This document shows positions 60,601-64,000 of a DNA stretch of 64,000 nt, one piece after another; the stretch's first letter is position 1, and each line of letters begins with the position of its first letter. The notes beneath the pieces were generated by a model. It searched no databases. It was given only the letters and a program-made list of their open reading frames with translations, and was not told the DNA's origin. A program made the translations under genes and the position numbers. Source of the DNA: CAYYKK01 sp046351395 (lineage in GTDB: Bacteria; Myxococcota_A; Polyangia; Polyangiales; Polyangiaceae); contig JAXLYP010000025.1 in NCBI GenBank assembly GCA_046351395.1, positions 107,279-171,278 on the forward strand. The letters run 5' to 3'.

Positions 60601-60608
60601 GGTATACC
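60601..60608. promoter_or_regulatory. GGTATACC palindrome between divergent VOC and GFA starts
   Basis: The 8-bp palindrome GGTATACC lies in the 31-nt gap between the VOC (minus) and GFA (plus) start codons. On either strand it offers TATACC as a -10-like element, with a possible TTGCCA -35 (60578-60583, spacing 19) for the GFA direction, in which case the GFA mRNA would be almost leaderless. This is a suggestion from sequence only. Confidence 0.35.
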
Positions 60609-60615
60609 TCTCTTC

Positions 60616-61011
60616 ATGGCCGTTCGCGTCGCTTCCTGTTGCTGTGGTCGACTCACCGCGAGCGCGGAGGGTGAACCCGTGCGCATCTCCATGTGCCACT
60701 GCCTCGAGTGCCAGCGGCGCACGGGCAGCACGTACGGCGCGCAAGCGAGGTGGAAGAAGGAGCGGGTCCTGCTCACCGGGGAGCCGAGCATCTACGAGCG
60801 CACGGGGGACAGCGGGGGTCGGGCGCGGTTCTTCTTCTGCCCGAACTGCGCGACGACGCTGTACTGGGACAACGATCGGATGCCGGACACGTGGGCCATC
60901 GCGATCGGTGCGTTCGCGGATCCATCGTTCCCTGCGCCGCGCGTGAGCGTCTACGAGGACCGCAAGCACCCGTGGGTCGGGACACCGCCCCACGTCGAGC
61001 ACATGGCCTGA
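60616..61011 (+). CDS. GFA-family (glutathione-dependent formaldehyde-activating-like) zinc protein
   Basis: 131 residues. All zinc-binding cysteines of the GFA fold are present: Cys8 and Cys10, the CHCxxC set Cys27/Cys29/Cys32, and the CxxC Cys75/Cys78. The family name comes from Paracoccus Gfa, whose enzymatic activity is disputed, so a metal-sulfur binding protein is the safest reading. The ATG at 60616 is chosen because the first cysteine pair then has the usual distance from the N-terminus. The 3' end overlaps the extended, frameshifted end of the TIGR02757 gene. Confidence 0.9.
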   Translation: MAVRVASCCCGRLTASAEGEPVRISMCHCLECQRRTGSTYGAQARWKKERVLLTGEPSIYERTGDSGGRARFFFCPNCATTLYWDNDRMPDTWAIAIGAFADPSFPAPRVSVYEDRKHPWVGTPPHVEHMA

Positions 61012-61949
61012 ATCGGAGCAGGGCCAAGGCGCGGCCGACGCACGCCGACCGCGCGCTCACCTCCAGTGGCGGCACACGCGCTTGACGCCACAACCCTCGC
61101 AGAGCGCGTCGTCGCGCCGGAAGGGCAGCGCTGCAGCATCCCCATGTGGCAGAGCGCGAAGTCGTACTTCACGGGGTCCGCGGGGTCGAACGCCGAGAGG
61201 CGCCGCGTGATGTCCTCGGCGGTCTTCCAGGACGCGGTCGCCCGATCGGTGAGGCCCAGGTTCCGCCCGAGCCGGTGGACGTGTACGTCCACGGGGATGA
61301 GGAGCGCGCTCGGTGAGACGTGCGCCCAGAGGCCCGTGTCGACGCCGTCCGCGGGGCGGATCATCCAGCGAAGGAACAGCATGACGCGCTTCGCCGCGCT
61401 CCCGTTCGCGGGGTCGACGAAGAGGTGCGCCGCGCCGACCGACCCCTCCCGGTCGAGCCGGGCGTGGGACCGAATCGCTCGCACGAACGCGGAGGCCGCC
61501 CCGCGCAACTCACCCTCGGCGGACTCGAGGAACGAGGCGAACGCGGCGCCCAGCGTGCCGTGCTCGCGTTGGAGCTTGCGCGCTCCGGAGAGGAGGAGGG
61601 CCACGTCGCGACCGGTGTAGAGGCGATGCTTCCAGCGCGAGAGCCCACGGAGCAGCGCGCGTCGGTCGTCGGCCGCGCGCGCCGGCGACTCGCCCAAGAC
61701 CGCGAGGGCCGACTCGATCTTCGGGCGGAAGGCCTTCACGTTCCCGAAGGCCAAGCTGGAGGCGAGGATCGCGACGATCTCTTTGTCCTCGGTGCGCGCG
61801 TAGCGGTGCACGAACGACACCGGATCGACGGAGCTTCGCGCGCGGAGGTCGGGCCGCGCGAGGAGCTCGTCGAGCACGCGGCCGAGCCCGGCGCTGGGCG
61901 CCTCCTCGCCGCCGCGCGCGCGCGGATCTTTCTTCAGGGTTCGAATCAC
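60951..61949 (-). CDS. TIGR02757 family protein with a 3' frameshift
   Basis: The frame as it stands gives 332 residues. The first 274 match the TIGR02757/DUF2400 family (for example SSLAFGNVKAFRPKI, LFLRWMIRP, VHRLGRNLGL and DPVKYDFALCHMGML). After QRCP the sequence turns into unlikely residues. In the next frame, from about 61126 to the TGA at 61057-61059, the expected Cys-rich end appears (RRDDALCEGCGVKRVCRHWR). A missing base in the CCC/GGG run at 61119-61126 explains this. The true gene is therefore probably 61057-61949. The family is uncharacterised; the C-terminal CxxC...C may bind a metal or Fe-S cluster. Confidence 0.85.
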   Translation of the reverse strand: MIRTLKKDPRARGGEEAPSAGLGRVLDELLARPDLRARSSVDPVSFVHRYARTEDKEIVAILASSLAFGNVKAFRPKIESALAVLGESPARAADDRRALLRGLSRWKHRLYTGRDVALLLSGARKLQREHGTLGAAFASFLESAEGELRGAASAFVRAIRSHARLDREGSVGAAHLFVDPANGSAAKRVMLFLRWMIRPADGVDTGLWAHVSPSALLIPVDVHVHRLGRNLGLTDRATASWKTAEDITRRLSAFDPADPVKYDFALCHMGMLQRCPSGATTRSARVVASSACAATGGERAVGVRRPRLGPAPIQAMCSTWGGVPTHGCLRSS

Positions 61950-62002
61950 GAACGACGCTATCAGCCGAGCAACCGAGGACTTAGGATGCGCGGGTCTTAG
62001 TT

Positions 62003-63871
62003 ATGGGCCTTTCGGAGAGCGCGTCGAGCGACGACCCGTCCGGGCAACTCCCGGTCCCTGGGGATCTGCTCGACGGGAAATACCGAATCGAGGGGACCAT
62101 CGGCAAGGGTGGCATGGCCGTCGTGCTCGCGGCGACGCACGAGGCGCTCAAGCACCCGGTCGCGGTGAAGATCCTTCAGCCGCAGTACGCCGCGAGCCAC
62201 GAGCTCCAGGAGCGGTTCTTCCGCGAGGCGCGCGCGCTCGCCGCGCTCCACAGCAAGCACATCACCCGTGTGTACGACGTCGGCAAGCTCTCGAGCGGCG
62301 CGGCCTTCCTCGTGCTCGAGCGGCTCGAGGGCCTCGACATGCACGACGTGCTCCAGCGGGACGGGCCGCTCCATTGGAAGCGCGCGGTGCGCTACATCCT
62401 GGAGGCGACGGAGGGCCTGCGCGAGGCGCACGCGCACGGCGTGCTCCACCGCGACATCAAGCCGTCGAACATGTTCCTCGCGAACGACGGCGCGGAGGGG
62501 TGCATCAAGCTGCTCGACTTCGGGCTCGCCAAGCTCAAGGAGGAGAACGTCACCGTCCTCACGGGCGCCGAGAGCGTCATGGGGTCGCCGTCGTACATGG
62601 CGCCCGAGCAGATCAAAGGGCTCATCAACGCGGACGAGCGGTCGGACGTGTGGTCGCTCGGCGTGTCGCTCTACGAGCTCCTCACCGACGGCTACCCGTT
62701 CGAGGCCGACAACGCGACGAAGATCGCGGCCGCGGTGATCATGAAAGCGCCGATCCCGCTCGCTGGGCGCTCGCGCCCCACGCCGCCCGGCCTCGAGGAC
62801 GTGATCATGGCGTGCCTCGAGAAGGCTCGTGACAAGCGCATCGCCACGACGGAAGAGCTGATCGCTCGACTCACGCCGTTCTTGAGCGTCTCGTTCGACG
62901 AGACGGGCGCGCTGAAGACGAAGCGCCCGGGGAAGAGCCTCCACCTCGACACGCAGGAGACGTGGGTCGCGCGCCCAGCCGATCCGACGTACGGCGGCGA
63001 GATGCCGTCCGACGCGGCGGAGCGGCAACGGGAGGCGTCGGACGCTGCCCGCACACGGGTGAACTCGGCGTCCGAGCGGGAGCGCGACGCGGAGACGCTG
63101 CTGCGCGTGTCGATCGACGACGAAGCCCCCGTGTCTCGCCGCGATCGGGTGTCGCTCGATCAGATGGGCATCGCGACCATGGTGAAGGCCCCGCGCCCCG
63201 AGCTCGCGAAGGCGGCGGTGGACTACACCCCTCGCGCCGGGGAGGGCACGCTGCGGTCGCCCTACGCGGAAGCGAGCCCGATGCGCGAGGCGCGCGACCA
63301 ATCCTGGAAGGCTCGAAGCATCCCAGCGGACGGCGGGTACGACGCGCGTTGGATCGACCACTTTTCTGGGCGAAGCCGTTCGCGGCTGCCGATCCCCTTC
63401 CCGTTCCCGAACACTTCTTCGCGCACGCGCGCGGTCAAGGCGCGCGACCTGCACCACGTGCTCACCGGGTACCGGCCGACGTGGACCGGGGAGTTGGAGC
63501 TCTCCGCGTGGGAGGTCGGCGCGGGGTGCGCCGACTTCTTCCTGGCCTGGCAGCTGAACCTGGCGGGCGTGTTCGCGGGGCTCTTCTTCGCGCCCCGCCG
63601 CACGTTCCGCGCGTTCGTGCGAGGCCGGCGGAGCCAGAGCCTCTACGGCCGCGAGGACCTCGAGTTGATCCTGGAGAAGTCCGTGGCGGAGGCGCGATCG
63701 CTCCTCGGCGTGCCGAGCGTGAACCCGGCCGCGCGCCTCGGCGACGTCGTGTGGTTCGTCGCGGCCGCGCTCCTCGGGGCGTTCGCGGCTGCGGCCGAGC
63801 TCGCGTTGGCGCTCGCGCTGCTTCCGCTCGGCCTCCTGTTCGCCGTGATGGGCAAGAGGAGCGCGCCCTGA
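62003..63871 (+). CDS. Ser/Thr protein kinase with C-terminal membrane region
   Basis: 622 residues. The kinase domain (about 25-290) has GKGGMA (34-39), Lys56, HRDIKPSN (149-156), DFG (172-174) and GSPSYMAPEQ. A 200-residue charged, Arg/Glu/Ser-rich linker follows. The C-terminus has a hydrophobic segment near 513-535 and a long one near 574-613, separated by Arg-rich cytoplasmic loop sequence, so the protein ends in the membrane with no substantial ectodomain. This inverts the usual kinase-TM-sensor order. It is divergent from the TIGR02757 gene (53 nt). Confidence 0.9.
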   Translation: MGLSESASSDDPSGQLPVPGDLLDGKYRIEGTIGKGGMAVVLAATHEALKHPVAVKILQPQYAASHELQERFFREARALAALHSKHITRVYDVGKLSSGAAFLVLERLEGLDMHDVLQRDGPLHWKRAVRYILEATEGLREAHAHGVLHRDIKPSNMFLANDGAEGCIKLLDFGLAKLKEENVTVLTGAESVMGSPSYMAPEQIKGLINADERSDVWSLGVSLYELLTDGYPFEADNATKIAAAVIMKAPIPLAGRSRPTPPGLEDVIMACLEKARDKRIATTEELIARLTPFLSVSFDETGALKTKRPGKSLHLDTQETWVARPADPTYGGEMPSDAAERQREASDAARTRVNSASERERDAETLLRVSIDDEAPVSRRDRVSLDQMGIATMVKAPRPELAKAAVDYTPRAGEGTLRSPYAEASPMREARDQSWKARSIPADGGYDARWIDHFSGRSRSRLPIPFPFPNTSSRTRAVKARDLHHVLTGYRPTWTGELELSAWEVGAGCADFFLAWQLNLAGVFAGLFFAPRRTFRAFVRGRRSQSLYGREDLELILEKSVAEARSLLGVPSVNPAARLGDVVWFVAAALLGAFAAAAELALALALLPLGLLFAVMGKRSAP

Positions 63872-63880
63872 GCGCCCGGT

Positions 63881-64000
63881 TCACGCGCGGCGCAGCGTGA
63901 GCGCGGAGATCTCGCTCGGCGCCCCGACGCGCATCGGCGGGCCCCAGTAGCCCGTGCCGCGGCTCGTGTAGATCTGGAAGTCACCGTCGCGATCGAGGCC
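63881..64000 (-). CDS. C-terminal end of a metallophosphoesterase, partial
   Basis: The last 39 codons and the TGA of a minus-strand gene that continues beyond the window. The translation contains SRGTGYWGPPMRVGAPSEIS, followed by a terminal Leu/Arg strand, which is the characteristic end of YkuE-type calcineurin-like phosphoesterases. Such enzymes are membrane-anchored or cytosolic metal-dependent hydrolases. It converges on the kinase gene with 9 nt between stops. Confidence 0.8.
   Translation of the reverse strand, partial: GLDRDGDFQIYTSRGTGYWGPPMRVGAPSEISALTLRRA

Noticed and set aside
1..64000. tRNA, rRNA, CRISPR array, prophage, intact insertion sequence
   Set aside because: I searched by eye for tRNA-like CCA ends, rRNA signatures, regularly spaced repeats, integrase and transposase motifs, and found none. 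A dedicated scan is needed to exclude a tRNA.

Overview
This is a GC-rich (roughly 70% by eye), gene-dense stretch of a chromosome that looks myxobacterial (Myxococcota, Polyangiales-like). The reasons are: seven eukaryote-like Ser/Thr protein kinases in 64 kb, each with a different accessory region; more than a dozen lipoproteins with Ser/Thr/Gly/Ala-rich linkers; a MYXO-CTERM-like C-terminus; an AgmX/PglI-like C-terminal domain; a strong sigma-54 (-24/-12) promoter; and frequent GTG starts with 1-4 nt stop/start overlaps. I saw no rRNA, tRNA, CRISPR array, phage or intact insertion sequence. The mobile-looking sequence is limited to short dispersed and inverted repeats.

Layout. (1) 1-8842, minus strand: an envelope-modification locus. 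A GNAT enzyme, a stand-alone amino-acid adenylation enzyme, a carrier protein, an MBOAT acyltransferase and a membrane-anchored protein running off the left edge have the order and spacing of a dltA-C-B-D operon. Upstream lie a DUF362 protein, a glycosyltransferase/CapK-like fusion and a methyltransferase. (2) 8923-18270: a small zinc-ribbon membrane protein, three kinases (one fused to a P-loop ATPase, one with a Cys-rich ectodomain), an RMD1/DUF155 protein, an MtfA-type peptidase and small lipoproteins. (3) 18423-24443: secreted RCC1-repeat, FGE-fold and di-haem propeller lipoproteins. (4) 24444-24897: a convergent, gene-free interval holding three unrelated inverted or dispersed repeats. 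(5) 24898-38720: a kinase with a TPR-like ectodomain, then an exported set: a ferritin-like protein, a very large metzincin behind a sigma-54 promoter, a frameshifted M1 aminopeptidase, a BNR-type lipoprotein, a trypsin-like protease and a copper monooxygenase-like lipoprotein. (6) 38707-48038: a membrane protein, a coupled CinA-like/XseB/HEAT-repeat operon, a Tes-like radical SAM enzyme, a small Cys-rich lipoprotein, an M20 peptidase and a beta-barrel-like protein. (7) 48045-64000: two more kinases, including a 1344-residue kinase-ATPase, an NAD(P)-binding protein, propeller lipoproteins, a lone ExbD-like protein, a BON-domain protein, a VOC/GFA divergent pair, a TIGR02757 gene with a 3' frameshift, a membrane-associated kinase and the end of a metallophosphoesterase.

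How it fits together: most genes either make or decorate the envelope, act outside the cytoplasm, or sense and signal. The best candidates for new biology are the dlt-like system in a presumed Gram-negative, the linked glycosyltransferase-CapK fusion, the Tes-like radical SAM enzyme, and the repeat cluster at 24.5-24.9 kb. All family assignments come from reading motifs, not from database searches.
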